From CAZTAO01 sp964611645 (GTDB lineage Bacteria; Armatimonadota; UBA5829): DNA of 64,000 nt. The position numbers and the translations under genes are program-made. Under the pieces are notes generated by a model. That model did not search any database. It had not been told where the DNA came from and worked only from the letters and a program-made list of their open reading frames with translations. The stretch spans positions 1 through 64,000 of the forward strand of contig CAZTAO010000007.1 of NCBI GenBank assembly GCA_964611645.1. Direction: 5' to 3'. This document shows positions 32,898 through 41,256 of this stretch, in pieces (the stretch's first letter is position 1; each line of letters begins with the position of its first letter).

Positions 32898-34325
32898 ATG
32901 AGTACACTCAAAGCATCCATGGTAGGTTTCGATATCACACCGCGGTTCCACCCTAGGTTCGGGGCTTGGGGAACTAGCCCTAACACGACCGAGGTCCATA
33001 TGCCTATCAAGGCTCGGTGCCTGGCGGTGGAACAGGACGGGCAGGTGGTTATCTGGTTCGGCCTGGACCTTGTTGGGGAGCCTGTTCATCGGACGGACAA
33101 GCTGCGAACGGAAGTCGCTGAGGCGCTTGGCTTGAGCATGCACCAGGTTATCTGGAGTACCAGCCAGACCCACTCCCCCGGTGCTCTTCCTGGCTCCACA
33201 TTCACCGGCAGTTCCATCACCAAAATGACCACCGAAGACCCCGATCCAGGCTTTGCCGAGGAAGAGTACGAGACATTCATGAGCAGGTGCGTCGGCGCTG
33301 CAAAACAGGCCATCGAGACTTTGCAGCCTGCGAAGGTCTTTGCGGGGCACGGCAACTGCGACACCATGAGCTACAACACCCGCCTGCCCATGCCCACCGG
33401 AGGCAACAAGTTCAGCCGACACCAGGCTGAGGGTCTGCAAAGTGGCAAGTTCTTCGACACCACAATCGGTCTGGTCCGCTTCGAGGATATGAACGGCAAG
33501 CCGCTGGGAGTGATCTTCAACTTCTGCTGCCACCCGGCTACGCTGGTCATGGACAAATACCTCTCCCCGGACTGGGTCGGCACTGCCCGCGATGTCATCG
33601 AGGAATCAGCCGGAGCGCCCGCGATGTTCGTGCAGGGGTTCTGCGGTGACGTGAACTCCTACAACATATTTGGCACCCGCGAGCAGACTGAGCGAAATGG
33701 ACGCAGACTGGGCAAGGCGGCGGTCGAGGCTCTGCCGACCCTGATCCCCGTGCGGTCCGAGCCGCTGCTTTCCGCGCACAAGATGGCCCCCATCAATTGC
33801 CAGCGGATGCCGACCAAGGAGCAGTTCCTGGCTCTACGGGATAAGTGGCAGGCGTGGATGGATCTTCTCGATGACGACCCCACCAACACTTGGTTCGACG
33901 GCGCCAACCTGCCGGAACACTTCACGGTGGAGCAGAAGAAGACCCTGGTTGGCACGAATATGCTCTGGATTGACGAAGGCCTGCGGATGTTGGAGGCTGG
34001 CGAGGAAGGCCCTGCTGTCCTCTATGCACCTATGTATGCCATCCGGATCGGCGACGTGGCGGCCGTGACCTCCCCCGGCGAAAACCTCACGGAAACGGGC
34101 GCAATGCTGCGGAACCAGTCGCCGTTCCAGCATACCCTGGTCTGCGGCGACACCAACGGCCTGTTCGGCTATATCTGCACCGATGTGGAGATAGACCGGG
34201 GCGGCTCCGAGGCAGAAAGGAACTGGCAGACTACCTATATGGGCAGCTTCCGCCTGCCTCCGGCAAAGGGCGCGGCGCAGAGCATCATCAGCACTGGAGT
34301 TGAGTTGTTGAGATCGCTGGTGTAA
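32898..34325 (+). CDS. Neutral/alkaline ceramidase-like hydrolase
   Basis: The 475-residue product matches the N-terminal domain of neutral/alkaline non-lysosomal ceramidases: VGFDITPRFHPRFGAWGTSP, MPIKARCLAVEQDGQVVIWF, VIWSTSQTHSPGALPGSTFT with a metal His, and IFNFCCHPATLVMDKYLSPD. True ceramidases hydrolyse the amide bond of ceramide with a zinc ion. This protein lacks a signal peptide and the C-terminal Ig-like domain, so a different amide substrate and a cytosolic location are likely. GAGGAGG lies 13 bp before the ATG, slightly far. It is the last gene of the enzyme cluster. Confidence 0.83.
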   Translation: MSTLKASMVGFDITPRFHPRFGAWGTSPNTTEVHMPIKARCLAVEQDGQVVIWFGLDLVGEPVHRTDKLRTEVAEALGLSMHQVIWSTSQTHSPGALPGSTFTGSSITKMTTEDPDPGFAEEEYETFMSRCVGAAKQAIETLQPAKVFAGHGNCDTMSYNTRLPMPTGGNKFSRHQAEGLQSGKFFDTTIGLVRFEDMNGKPLGVIFNFCCHPATLVMDKYLSPDWVGTARDVIEESAGAPAMFVQGFCGDVNSYNIFGTREQTERNGRRLGKAAVEALPTLIPVRSEPLLSAHKMAPINCQRMPTKEQFLALRDKWQAWMDLLDDDPTNTWFDGANLPEHFTVEQKKTLVGTNMLWIDEGLRMLEAGEEGPAVLYAPMYAIRIGDVAAVTSPGENLTETGAMLRNQSPFQHTLVCGDTNGLFGYICTDVEIDRGGSEAERNWQTTYMGSFRLPPAKGAAQSIISTGVELLRSLV

Positions 34326-34336
34326 CCTTTGTGTGG

Positions 34337-34364
34337 TTTGCAGCGTTTATAGTACAGGTATGAT
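34337..34364 (+). promoter_or_regulatory. Possible promoter of the deacetylase gene
   Basis: TTTGCA (34337-34342), 16-bp spacer, TATGAT (34359-34364). Moderate matches to both boxes, placed just before the deacetylase coding region. Confidence 0.35.
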
Positions 34365-34378
34365 TTGGCGCCAAGAGT

Positions 34379-35275
34379 GTGGACATGACCTGTGATGAAA
34401 CGCAGATGAGGATACGTATGCGCCCGATCCGGCGCAAATCGATTATTGCCGCCGCCGGCATTGTGGTGATTGTGCTTGCGGCGGCACTATTCTGTGGCTT
34501 TCGACACAAAGCGCCCACCCCGCCCGAAGTTGGATTCGCGCAACCGCAGGCAGCTGGGATCTCCGAGTTCGCTGTTCCTGTGCTGATGTACCATCGTATC
34601 GATTACCTCACTCCCAAGCAGTCCCGAAGCCCGCTGCTGCGCGACCTCACCGTCTCCCCTGATGACTTCGACGCCCAGCTTCGCTATCTAGCCGAGAATG
34701 GCTTTGCGATAGTATCCGCCAAGCAAGTTCAGAAGGCCCTGCGGACCGGAGCGCCGCTGCCGAGGAAGTGCGTGGCGATCACGCTTGATGACGGCTACCG
34801 CGACAACTTCGAGCAGGCCTACCCGATACTGCGCAAGTATGGCGTGGGCGGGACTGTGTTTGTGGTGACCAGTGTGGTGGGCGACGGTCGGCATCTGACC
34901 TGGGATGATATGCGGTTGATGCTCTCGGGGGCGATGCAGTTTGGCTCCCACACCGTCCACCACTACGACCTCACCACGCTGCCGCTTGCCTCGCTGGACT
35001 TTGAACTCGTTCAGTCTAAGAAAACCATTGAATCAGCCCTGGGAGCCAAAGTCACAGATGTGGCTTATCCATCGGGGATGTATAATGATCTGGTAGCCGC
35101 CCGAACCAAGGCCGCTGGCTACGAGGCTGGATGGAAGAAGGGCGGCGGGCCTGTTCGCCCTGGCGATGACCCATACCTGCTGCCAAGGGTTCGAGTCCAC
35201 GGCAAGACCGACATGGCCGACTTCAAGCGCAAGGTCTGGAGTGGGTACGAGATGATGCGGCAGGCGAGAGGGTAG
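34379..35275 (+). CDS. Membrane-anchored polysaccharide deacetylase
   Basis: The 298-residue frame holds a signal anchor (SIIAAAGIVVIVLAAALFCG, about residues 20-39) and a NodB-homology domain. NodB motifs: CVAITLDDGYRDNFEQAYPI with the catalytic base and metal Asp pair; FGSHTVHHYDLTTLPL with the His pair; and VAYPSGMYNDLVAARTKA. These enzymes remove acetyl groups from chitin-, peptidoglycan- or PNAG-like polymers, here on the outer side of the membrane. The start is ambiguous: GTG 34379, ATG 34385, 34406 or 34418. The last has GAGG well placed before it and would give a shorter cytosolic tail. Confidence 0.87.
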   Translation: MDMTCDETQMRIRMRPIRRKSIIAAAGIVVIVLAAALFCGFRHKAPTPPEVGFAQPQAAGISEFAVPVLMYHRIDYLTPKQSRSPLLRDLTVSPDDFDAQLRYLAENGFAIVSAKQVQKALRTGAPLPRKCVAITLDDGYRDNFEQAYPILRKYGVGGTVFVVTSVVGDGRHLTWDDMRLMLSGAMQFGSHTVHHYDLTTLPLASLDFELVQSKKTIESALGAKVTDVAYPSGMYNDLVAARTKAAGYEAGWKKGGGPVRPGDDPYLLPRVRVHGKTDMADFKRKVWSGYEMMRQARG

Positions 35276-35327
35276 TCATGAAGACTTCGGCAGTGGCTAC
35301 CCAGTAGCACAGACAGGGAGGCGGAGT

Positions 35328-35693
35328 ATGACACATGTAAATTCTCCTTCGCGTCGAAGGTTTGAGTGGTTGGTCATTGTACTGGTAGTTGCACTTCCAT
35401 ATCTCTTGCTTTTCGGCTTCTTGAGGCTTGATCCCAATATCTACCTGGAATGGGAGCGGAAGAGGCTTGTTGGAGGTGTGGCCGTCGGGATGACTCGTAC
35501 GGAGCTCATCAAAAGGAAAGGTCCGCCAGCGCAAACCGTCCACTCGATCGAGATGGAGCCGGCCCACTACGTTCCGTTACCAACATTCCCTGTCGAGAAG
35601 GAAGTGCTCGAATACTACAGATTCCCTTGGAAGCTCTACGTCTACATTGGACGAGACGGTCGTGTCACTCACGTCTTCACAGCGAGAACGTAA
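35328..35693 (+). CDS. Small single-pass membrane protein with BamE-like fold
   Basis: The 121-residue product has one transmembrane helix (about residues 13-33, EWLVIVLVVALPYLLLFGFL). An outer domain follows with VAVGMTRTELIKRKGPPAQT and KLYVYIGRDGRVTHVFT. The pattern G-M-T-x-x-E-L-x-x-x-x-G-x-P and the closing Y-V-x-x-x-x-D-G-R-V strand are typical of the SmpA/OmlA (BamE) and BLIP-like fold. No lipobox is present, so it is an inner-membrane-anchored variant. GGAGGCGGAG just before the ATG supports the start. Function unknown. Confidence 0.65.
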   Translation: MTHVNSPSRRRFEWLVIVLVVALPYLLLFGFLRLDPNIYLEWERKRLVGGVAVGMTRTELIKRKGPPAQTVHSIEMEPAHYVPLPTFPVEKEVLEYYRFPWKLYVYIGRDGRVTHVFTART

Positions 35694-35756
35694 CCACCCC
35701 CAATCCTGCCCCTCCTTCAATCCGGTGAATCTTGTTCAAGACAATCCTCGCGGGTG

Positions 35757-35762
35757 TATAAT
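35757..35762 (+). promoter_or_regulatory. -10 box with upstream palindrome, large glycoside hydrolase
   Basis: A perfect TATAAT lies 42 bp before the ATG at 35804. No good -35 box is present. The palindrome TCTTG-TT-CAAGA (35730-35741) occupies that position, suggesting an activator or operator site. Confidence 0.4.
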
Positions 35763-35803
35763 TGTTTGGTTCGGCGAATACGCCTCTGTCCCAGGAGAAG
35801 AAC

Positions 35804-38800
35804 ATGAAGATTACCCACCTCCTTCTGCTCGTCATTGCGAGCCTCACATTCGTAATGCCGGTGTTTGCGGATTCCTCGACTGATGTCGTCTGGCAACTGG
35901 GAGTGTTGGACGGGAAGAACGCCGAATTCCTGCCCATCAGCGACAACCACTTCCTGTTCGATGCGCCGATGTTTCACCGGCCAGAGTATGACCGCCGAAC
36001 CGGCACATTCACGTGCAAGCTTGACAAGAACGGCTCATCCCCCACCCCGGGATTTCCGGGCGGGTTGGTTACTCTGGACCTCAACTTCGTGGTAGGGGAT
36101 CAGTCTCCGCGCAACGCAGTAGTTGAGTGGGACGACCCGACCGGCGGGCCGGTGGAGTTGGATATTCATACCGCAAGCTGGTCCAACCCGGACTACTTCC
36201 TGCCTGCGGGCAGGTTCTCTTTCGACAACTACGGCGACCACCTCCGCGTTGACACCCCCGACGGCGGCGCTGCCTTGTTCCCTCTGCCGATTACCGGCTC
36301 GATGTCCGCGAACCCGATGGGCAGGGGCGAGGGCGACCTCAACTGGCGGGTGCAATTCAACAGCAAGAAAGGGCACAACAGGCTTGCGCTCTCCACATTC
36401 GCGATCACCGGGTATAAGCGATTCTACTTCGACTGCATCGTTCTCAAGAGGCTGGGCCAGGAGCCGGAGCGGAAGCCAGTGGTGATGCTTTCGACCTCGA
36501 AGCTGGGCAACGCGTTCTTTGATGGGGAGAAAGTCGATGCACAGGCGGCAATCTACAACCTGCCAGTTGGCAAGCAGTACAAAGGTCACTTTCGGACTGT
36601 TGATTTCTTCGGCAAGCTTGTGGACTCCGGGACGTTCGCGGTCGAAGCTTCGGCAGACGGCCCGACACAGGTTCCCATTCAGCCCAAGATTAGCAAACGC
36701 GGACACTTCAGGGTCACTGTGTGGCTGACCGATGAGGCTGGGAAACAGGTCCAGCTTGGGCAGTGTCTCGACGCTCCGATCCTGCCTGTGGCGATGCTCG
36801 CGCCTCCGGAGGATCCGGGGCCTCGGGATCTTGACTCGCGGTTCGGGTTTGTGGGGGGAATGAGCACTTACAGCAGCAATGAATCGCTGGATGATATGGA
36901 TCGCCTGATGAAGATCGCCTACATCATGGGCGCGCGCTGGCACCGGTTCGATATGTTCTCATGGTTCATGATCGAGCCTGATAAAGGCGCGTATCGCTGG
37001 GGGCCTGTGGACGCGATGGTGGATGTGGTCCGCAGGAACAACATCCGGATAATGGGCGAGCTCGCGGGCACGCCAGGGTGGGCCATCGAGAATCCGTCAG
37101 ACCCGGAGAGCCTGGGAAGCCTCGGAAAGTTTGCGGTTCCCAAGCCCGATGAGTGGGCGGGCTTTGTGCGGAGTGTGGCCGAGCGGTACAACGGCAAGGT
37201 CGACGCCTGGGAGTATATGAACGAGCCACAGGTCTACTTCGGTTCCTACAAGGGCAAGCGATACGGCGAGATGATGAAAGCAACTACCCCCATCCTCCAT
37301 TCCGTGAACCCCAACGCCCGCGTGGTTATGGGGTGCGCGGGATTCGATGAGAAGAACCGCGCCTGGACTCTGGACGCCGTTCGGGCATCCGGGGTGGACG
37401 GGTTCGATGTGTTCACATACCACTACCTGGGCGGGTCGTCCCCGTGGAAGTTCGCGAGCGAGCTGATGTCCGAAGCTGGGGTGCTGAGCAAACCCGTGTG
37501 GGATACCGAGCAGCACTTCGCCGGTAACTCCATGGACGAAGAAGCCCGGCAAATCGTGCGGGAGTATACCCGCGAGTTCTCCTATGGCGTCGAAAAGATC
37601 TTCTATTTCGACATTATGAAGAATATGGTCTGGGGGTCGAGCGACATGTGGATGTCCCCGCTGATGGTTGCCCACCGAACCCTCGCCCACCGCCTCGACC
37701 ATACCAAGTTCCTGTGCGCGCTGAACCCAGCGCCTGACATCGAGGGTTACGCGTTCATTGAGCGGAGTCGAAATGAACGTGCTGACATCAAGAGCTCTGC
37801 CGCATTCACTTCGACTCCGCTCAGTGAACGGCACGACGGAAGGACCATACTGGTGCTGTGGAACAACGCCGCCGCGGACATAGTTCAACGCAACGACGCT
37901 GGGGTAACCACCGGCGGCCAAAGCGCTGTGAAGGGCGCTTGGAGAGAAGCGCGGCTGGCTGTGGGCAAATCAAAGGCCAGGCTGATCGATATGATGGATA
38001 ACGACACTCCCCTGCGCTCAGTGAACGGCGCAGTTCAACTCAATCTGGGCGCGGACCCGGTGTTTGTCGAGGGGATCGACGCTGCGACGCTGCTTGCTCA
38101 GGCGGCGGTCAGTTGCTCGCCCGCGCAGGCTGTTGTGCGGTCCGGGGTCACGAGCGTTCACGCAATCACGGTCCGCAACGTATTCGACAAGCCCATCAGG
38201 GGTGGACTGAAGCTTACGTCGGAGCCTGGAATCAAGCTCAAAGCGGCTGGACTGACGTTCTCCCTGAAACCCGGTGAGGCCAAGGATTTCACTGTGGAAG
38301 CGCAGACGCCCACGAATGCCAGGCACAAGACATGGCGGGTCGCTGTAAGCGCCACTCTGGAATCCGGCCAGAGGCTCTCGGGGCATTTCGAGGTCCTGAC
38401 TCACCCATCCGGACCCGGCACGAACCTGGTCGGGCAGTTCGGTCCAAAGACGACCAGCGCGGGTGAGAGATGGATGTCCGATGACATCGGAGTAGCCCCT
38501 GGGGAGTTCTACAGCTTGGCCGTAAGCGCAAAGGGCTTGGGCAAGGTGACACTGAGCGCACAGTTCAAAGACCGCCTCGGCAGAGTCCTGGGCAGCCGGC
38601 AGGTGTCGGCGTTTGCCGCAACCCCTGAGGGAGCGAAGGGTGTCGGGGCTATCTGCACACCACCTGGCGCGACTAGCCTCGCGATATCCGCCGAAGCGCC
38701 TGCGGACTGCGTCCTCAGCGACGCGCAGGGGTGCCTGCTTACCAGCGGAAACGTGAACCTGCGCAAGATCGAATACAGCGCGGTCTGCCCGAAACTCAAG

Positions 38801-39463
38801 CAGCCGATGCCGCTCGACGGCGACTTCGACAAGTGGGAGAAACTCGGACTAACACCCTTGATGATCGACCGCCTCGACCAGGTCCGCAAGCGGCACACAT
38901 CGGGAGGGCTGTGGGACACCACTCCCTACGACTGGCGCGGTGTCCAAGATTTGTCCGCAAAGATATACATCGCCTGGGACGCCAACAACTTCTACGTGGC
39001 TGCGAAAGTGACCGACGATATCTGCTATCCGAGCCTCAGCCGGTGGAAAGACCAGTCGCTGACTTTCGGCCACGCCTCGGATGACTTCCACATAGTGCTG
39101 GACCCGGACAATGGCGCAAAAGACGTAGACTTCTACGTGTTCACTCTCGGAGGAAGCAAGGTTTCTGTCTCAACGATAAAGGAGTACATGACCAGACAGC
39201 TTCTGCCCAAGGACAGGGATGTCACTTCGGCTGAGTTGCCCTTTATCGTGAAACCGATACAGGGCGGGGCGATCTACGAGGCAGCGATACCGTGGAAGCT
39301 GATAGGAGATATCAGACCTGTTGAGGGCATGGCCATCGGCTTCGATGCAGGGATGAATGAAGTGGACTCAGACTACCGGGGATGGATGGAATGGGCGCCG
39401 AGAATGCTCTCGCCTTACTTCCTTGACCCTGCAGAGACCGGGCAGATTACGCTGGGGAAATAG
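35804..39463 (+). CDS. Secreted clan-A glycoside hydrolase (GH39/GH5-like) with CBM9-like tail
   Basis: The 1219-residue product begins with a signal peptide (residues 1-22, ending PVFA). N-terminal beta domains span about 25-340. A TIM barrel follows: RWHRFDMFSWFMIEPDKGAY, then DAWEYMNEPQVYFGS with the acid/base Glu, and KPVWDTEQHFAGNSM with the probable nucleophile Glu. Beta domains come next, then a C-terminal CBM9/DOMON-like domain (LDGDFDKWEKLGLTP, IYIAWDANNFYVAAKVTDDI). I chose the ATG at 35804 with AGGAG upstream, which exposes the signal peptide. A palindromic repeat doublet sits in frame at 37752-37830. Likely degrades a plant or microbial polysaccharide outside the cell; the substrate is unknown. 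Confidence 0.82.
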   Translation: MKITHLLLLVIASLTFVMPVFADSSTDVVWQLGVLDGKNAEFLPISDNHFLFDAPMFHRPEYDRRTGTFTCKLDKNGSSPTPGFPGGLVTLDLNFVVGDQSPRNAVVEWDDPTGGPVELDIHTASWSNPDYFLPAGRFSFDNYGDHLRVDTPDGGAALFPLPITGSMSANPMGRGEGDLNWRVQFNSKKGHNRLALSTFAITGYKRFYFDCIVLKRLGQEPERKPVVMLSTSKLGNAFFDGEKVDAQAAIYNLPVGKQYKGHFRTVDFFGKLVDSGTFAVEASADGPTQVPIQPKISKRGHFRVTVWLTDEAGKQVQLGQCLDAPILPVAMLAPPEDPGPRDLDSRFGFVGGMSTYSSNESLDDMDRLMKIAYIMGARWHRFDMFSWFMIEPDKGAYRWGPVDAMVDVVRRNNIRIMGELAGTPGWAIENPSDPESLGSLGKFAVPKPDEWAGFVRSVAERYNGKVDAWEYMNEPQVYFGSYKGKRYGEMMKATTPILHSVNPNARVVMGCAGFDEKNRAWTLDAVRASGVDGFDVFTYHYLGGSSPWKFASELMSEAGVLSKPVWDTEQHFAGNSMDEEARQIVREYTREFSYGVEKIFYFDIMKNMVWGSSDMWMSPLMVAHRTLAHRLDHTKFLCALNPAPDIEGYAFIERSRNERADIKSSAAFTSTPLSERHDGRTILVLWNNAAADIVQRNDAGVTTGGQSAVKGAWREARLAVGKSKARLIDMMDNDTPLRSVNGAVQLNLGADPVFVEGIDAATLLAQAAVSCSPAQAVVRSGVTSVHAITVRNVFDKPIRGGLKLTSEPGIKLKAAGLTFSLKPGEAKDFTVEAQTPTNARHKTWRVAVSATLESGQRLSGHFEVLTHPSGPGTNLVGQFGPKTTSAGERWMSDDIGVAPGEFYSLAVSAKGLGKVTLSAQFKDRLGRVLGSRQVSAFAATPEGAKGVGAICTPPGATSLAISAEAPADCVLSDAQGCLLTSGNVNLRKIEYSAVCPKLKQPMPLDGDFDKWEKLGLTPLMIDRLDQVRKRHTSGGLWDTTPYDWRGVQDLSAKIYIAWDANNFYVAAKVTDDICYPSLSRWKDQSLTFGHASDDFHIVLDPDNGAKDVDFYVFTLGGSKVSVSTIKEYMTRQLLPKDRDVTSAELPFIVKPIQGGAIYEAAIPWKLIGDIRPVEGMAIGFDAGMNEVDSDYRGWMEWAPRMLSPYFLDPAETGQITLGK
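37752..37830. repeat. Palindromic repeat doublet inside the coding frame
   Basis: Copy 1 (37752-37779) is CGTTCATT-GAGCGGAGTCGA-AATGAACG. Copy 2 (37805-37830) is its reverse complement with two changes, TTCACT-TCGACTCCGCTC-AGTGAACG. They are separated by 25 bp. The doublet is translated as an extra segment (ERSRNERADIKSSAAFTSTP) in the region after the catalytic barrel of the large glycoside hydrolase, without breaking the frame. Confidence 0.75.
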
Positions 39464-39480
39464 GAATGCGCTGCGAAGCG

Positions 39481-39527
39481 GAGGAGCAGAGTAGCTGAGA
39501 AGAATTCGTCTCTGGTCTCTGCTCCTC
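39481..39527. terminator. Hairpin between convergent genes
   Basis: GAGGAGCAGAG (39481-39491) pairs perfectly with CTCTGCTCCTC (39517-39527). It lies in the 78-bp gap between the large glycoside hydrolase and the convergent prepilin-like gene, where a bidirectional terminator is expected. It lacks a clear T-run. Confidence 0.45.
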
Positions 39528-39541
39528 TGCTCTTCGCGAAG

Positions 39542-40228
39542 CTAGGAGCTTGCCGGATCGAAGACGCTCAGATCGGAAGCAAAGTCTTCGTATTTGCGCC
39601 ACTTGGCATGACCGTCCGACATTATCAGGTTGGTTCCACCGTTGTGCACGGCCCAGTCTGAGTTCACGAATGAATCCCATGCCGGTGTCGAAAGCTTTGT
39701 GTTCCAGTATGGCGCTATATAGCAGGTGCTCCACGACTGCCCACAGCACTGGAAAACGACTGTCTTGGCTGGGCTGTTGATCCTCGCTTCCGAGACTCCA
39801 GGCCGGAAGATCATGCCGTTGCCAAACAGCGAAAGCGGGTAAGACCACGGGTCCAAAGTCATACCACACGTGTATCGGCAAGCACTGGTCCTCTTAGAGC
39901 ACGGGCACTCGGGCACATGGGCATCTTTGATGTAAGGTTCAATGGCCCTGGCCCAGTTGAGCTTTGAGGTCGGCAGTTTCCAGTTCTTTACGCCGCCGCC
40001 CGCGATGTTGAACGTGTCATCCAGCGGCTGTATGGGGAATGTGCCGTCGTAGTCCTGCACATACATCATGGTAGCCAGCGCGATCTGCTTCATATTGGAC
40101 AGGCAGACTACCTTCTTGGAAGTCTCCCTGGCCCTGGCAAACACCGGGAACAGGATCGCGGCCAGTATCGCTATGATTGCGATGACTACCAGCAACTCGA
40201 TAAGCGTGAATCCTGATCTATGTCTCAT
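39542..40228 (-). CDS. Prepilin-like protein with H-X9-DG motif, copy A
   Basis: The 228-residue product has a short basic leader and a class III/type IV prepilin cleavage site with hydrophobic helix (GFTLIELLVVIAIIAILAAI, cleavage after G6, Glu at mature position 5). FARARETSKK and CLSNMKQIALATMMYVQDYD follow. The C-terminus has HNGGTNLIMSDGHAKW, the H-X9-DG motif of the DUF1559-type group common in Planctomycetes, Verrucomicrobia and Armatimonadota. Eight Cys are conserved with copy B, including ECPCSKRTSACRYTCG and QCCGQSWSTC. It is probably assembled or anchored by a type IV pilus/type II secretion apparatus encoded elsewhere. It lies 353 bp from, and divergent to, the two-component system. 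Confidence 0.88.
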   Translation of the reverse strand: MRHRSGFTLIELLVVIAIIAILAAILFPVFARARETSKKVVCLSNMKQIALATMMYVQDYDGTFPIQPLDDTFNIAGGGVKNWKLPTSKLNWARAIEPYIKDAHVPECPCSKRTSACRYTCGMTLDPWSYPLSLFGNGMIFRPGVSEARINSPAKTVVFQCCGQSWSTCYIAPYWNTKLSTPAWDSFVNSDWAVHNGGTNLIMSDGHAKWRKYEDFASDLSVFDPASS

Positions 40229-40581
40229 CTGTTTCTACCCTCACTGTTAGTTGGTATGGCGCTATCTTCGGCCTTGGCTTCAATGCCAAGCGCGCAGCCA
40301 ACGCTCATTGCTCTCCGAAAGCGATATACCCCTTGCTAGAACCCGCTAAACAACTAAAGTGGGTAGATGATAATCCTCTCTGCCGTCTGCGATGTGCCTT
40401 GACGCGGATACATCCTGTGCTGATCACTCTGAGCACCCTGCATCCTCGCAAACACGTGCAATCCACGGCATCACCTGCAAAGTCGATATGAAGTGAGGTA
40501 TACTGATATGTCGTATGCATAGGGAGACTGCAATCCGTCAGTGAACCAACAGTGTTCATGGACAGTAGAACGAGGCGCAGC
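40229..40581. other. Divergent intergenic region, prepilin-like copy A / response regulator
   Basis: 353 bp with no gene. A -10-like TATACT (40499-40504) with a weak TGCAAA 17 bp upstream could serve the response regulator. I see no clear palindromic operator or repeat family here. Confidence 0.4.
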
Positions 40582-41256
40582 ATGAACGTGCTCATAGTCG
40601 AAGATGATGAAAGCGTGGCCGGTTTCCTGGAACAGGCAATGATTGAGGCTGGGCATGATACCCGAGTGGTTGGCGACGGTAGGGTGGCATCGGAGGAAGC
40701 CGTCGCGGAAGCGTTCGATCTTATCCTGCTTGACATAATGCTGCCAGGTATGAACGGTCTGGATGTGTGCCGGCGGTTGAGAGCGTCAGGAACGGCAACT
40801 CCCATTGTGATCATCACGGCACGGGACACTCTGGAGGATATCGTGGAAGGCCTGGACAGCGGCGCCGATGATTTCATCGTGAAGCCATTCCGTCTGGCTG
40901 AGCTTCTCTCCAGGACCCGGGCACTACTCAGGCGCAGCGAGGCGTCCCCGTCTGTGCTGTGCGTAGCAGACCTGACGCTTGATCCAGCAACCAGGCGAGC
41001 GACCCGTGGTGGACAGTCCATCAGTCTATCGGCCACAGAGTACGCGCTTCTCGAATACCTCATGCGCAATGCCGGACAGGCAATGTCGCGTTCGAGTATA
41101 CTGGAGCACGTATGGCAAAACAACTTCGAGGGCAATGATAACGTCCTGGAGGTATATATCAGCTATCTGCGCCGGAAAATAGACAAGAATCAGGAAGTGC
41201 AACTGATCGAGACTGTCAGAGGAATCGGATACCGGATGGTTGATTGTGTCACCTAA
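40582..41256 (+). CDS. OmpR/PhoB-family response regulator
   Basis: The 224-residue product has a receiver domain with VLIVEDDESVAGFLEQAM (acidic pair), the phospho-acceptor Asp in DLILLDIMLPGMNGLDVC, and the conserved Lys in FIVKPFRLAELL. A winged-helix DNA-binding domain follows: TRGGQSISLSATEYALLEYL, SRSSILEHVWQNNFEGNDNV, EVYISYLRRKID and RGIGYRMVD. I chose the ATG at 40582, preceded by GAGG; the frame extends 10 codons upstream. It overlaps the histidine kinase gene by 17 bp. The adjacent oxidase genes are plausible targets, so metal or redox sensing is a reasonable but unproven guess. Confidence 0.93.
   Translation: MNVLIVEDDESVAGFLEQAMIEAGHDTRVVGDGRVASEEAVAEAFDLILLDIMLPGMNGLDVCRRLRASGTATPIVIITARDTLEDIVEGLDSGADDFIVKPFRLAELLSRTRALLRRSEASPSVLCVADLTLDPATRRATRGGQSISLSATEYALLEYLMRNAGQAMSRSSILEHVWQNNFEGNDNVLEVYISYLRRKIDKNQEVQLIETVRGIGYRMVDCVT

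Noticed and set aside
32898..34325. Ceramidase-like gene as evidence of sphingolipid metabolism
   Set aside because: There is no signal peptide, no C-terminal ceramidase domain and no sphingolipid synthesis gene in the window.
20591..35745. Shared 13-mer TGTTCAAGACAAT upstream of the isomerase (20591) and the large glycoside hydrolase (35733)
   Set aside because: Pairs of identical 13-mers are expected by chance in 64 kb, and the flanks do not match. Only the local palindrome at 35730-35741 is kept as a weak site.
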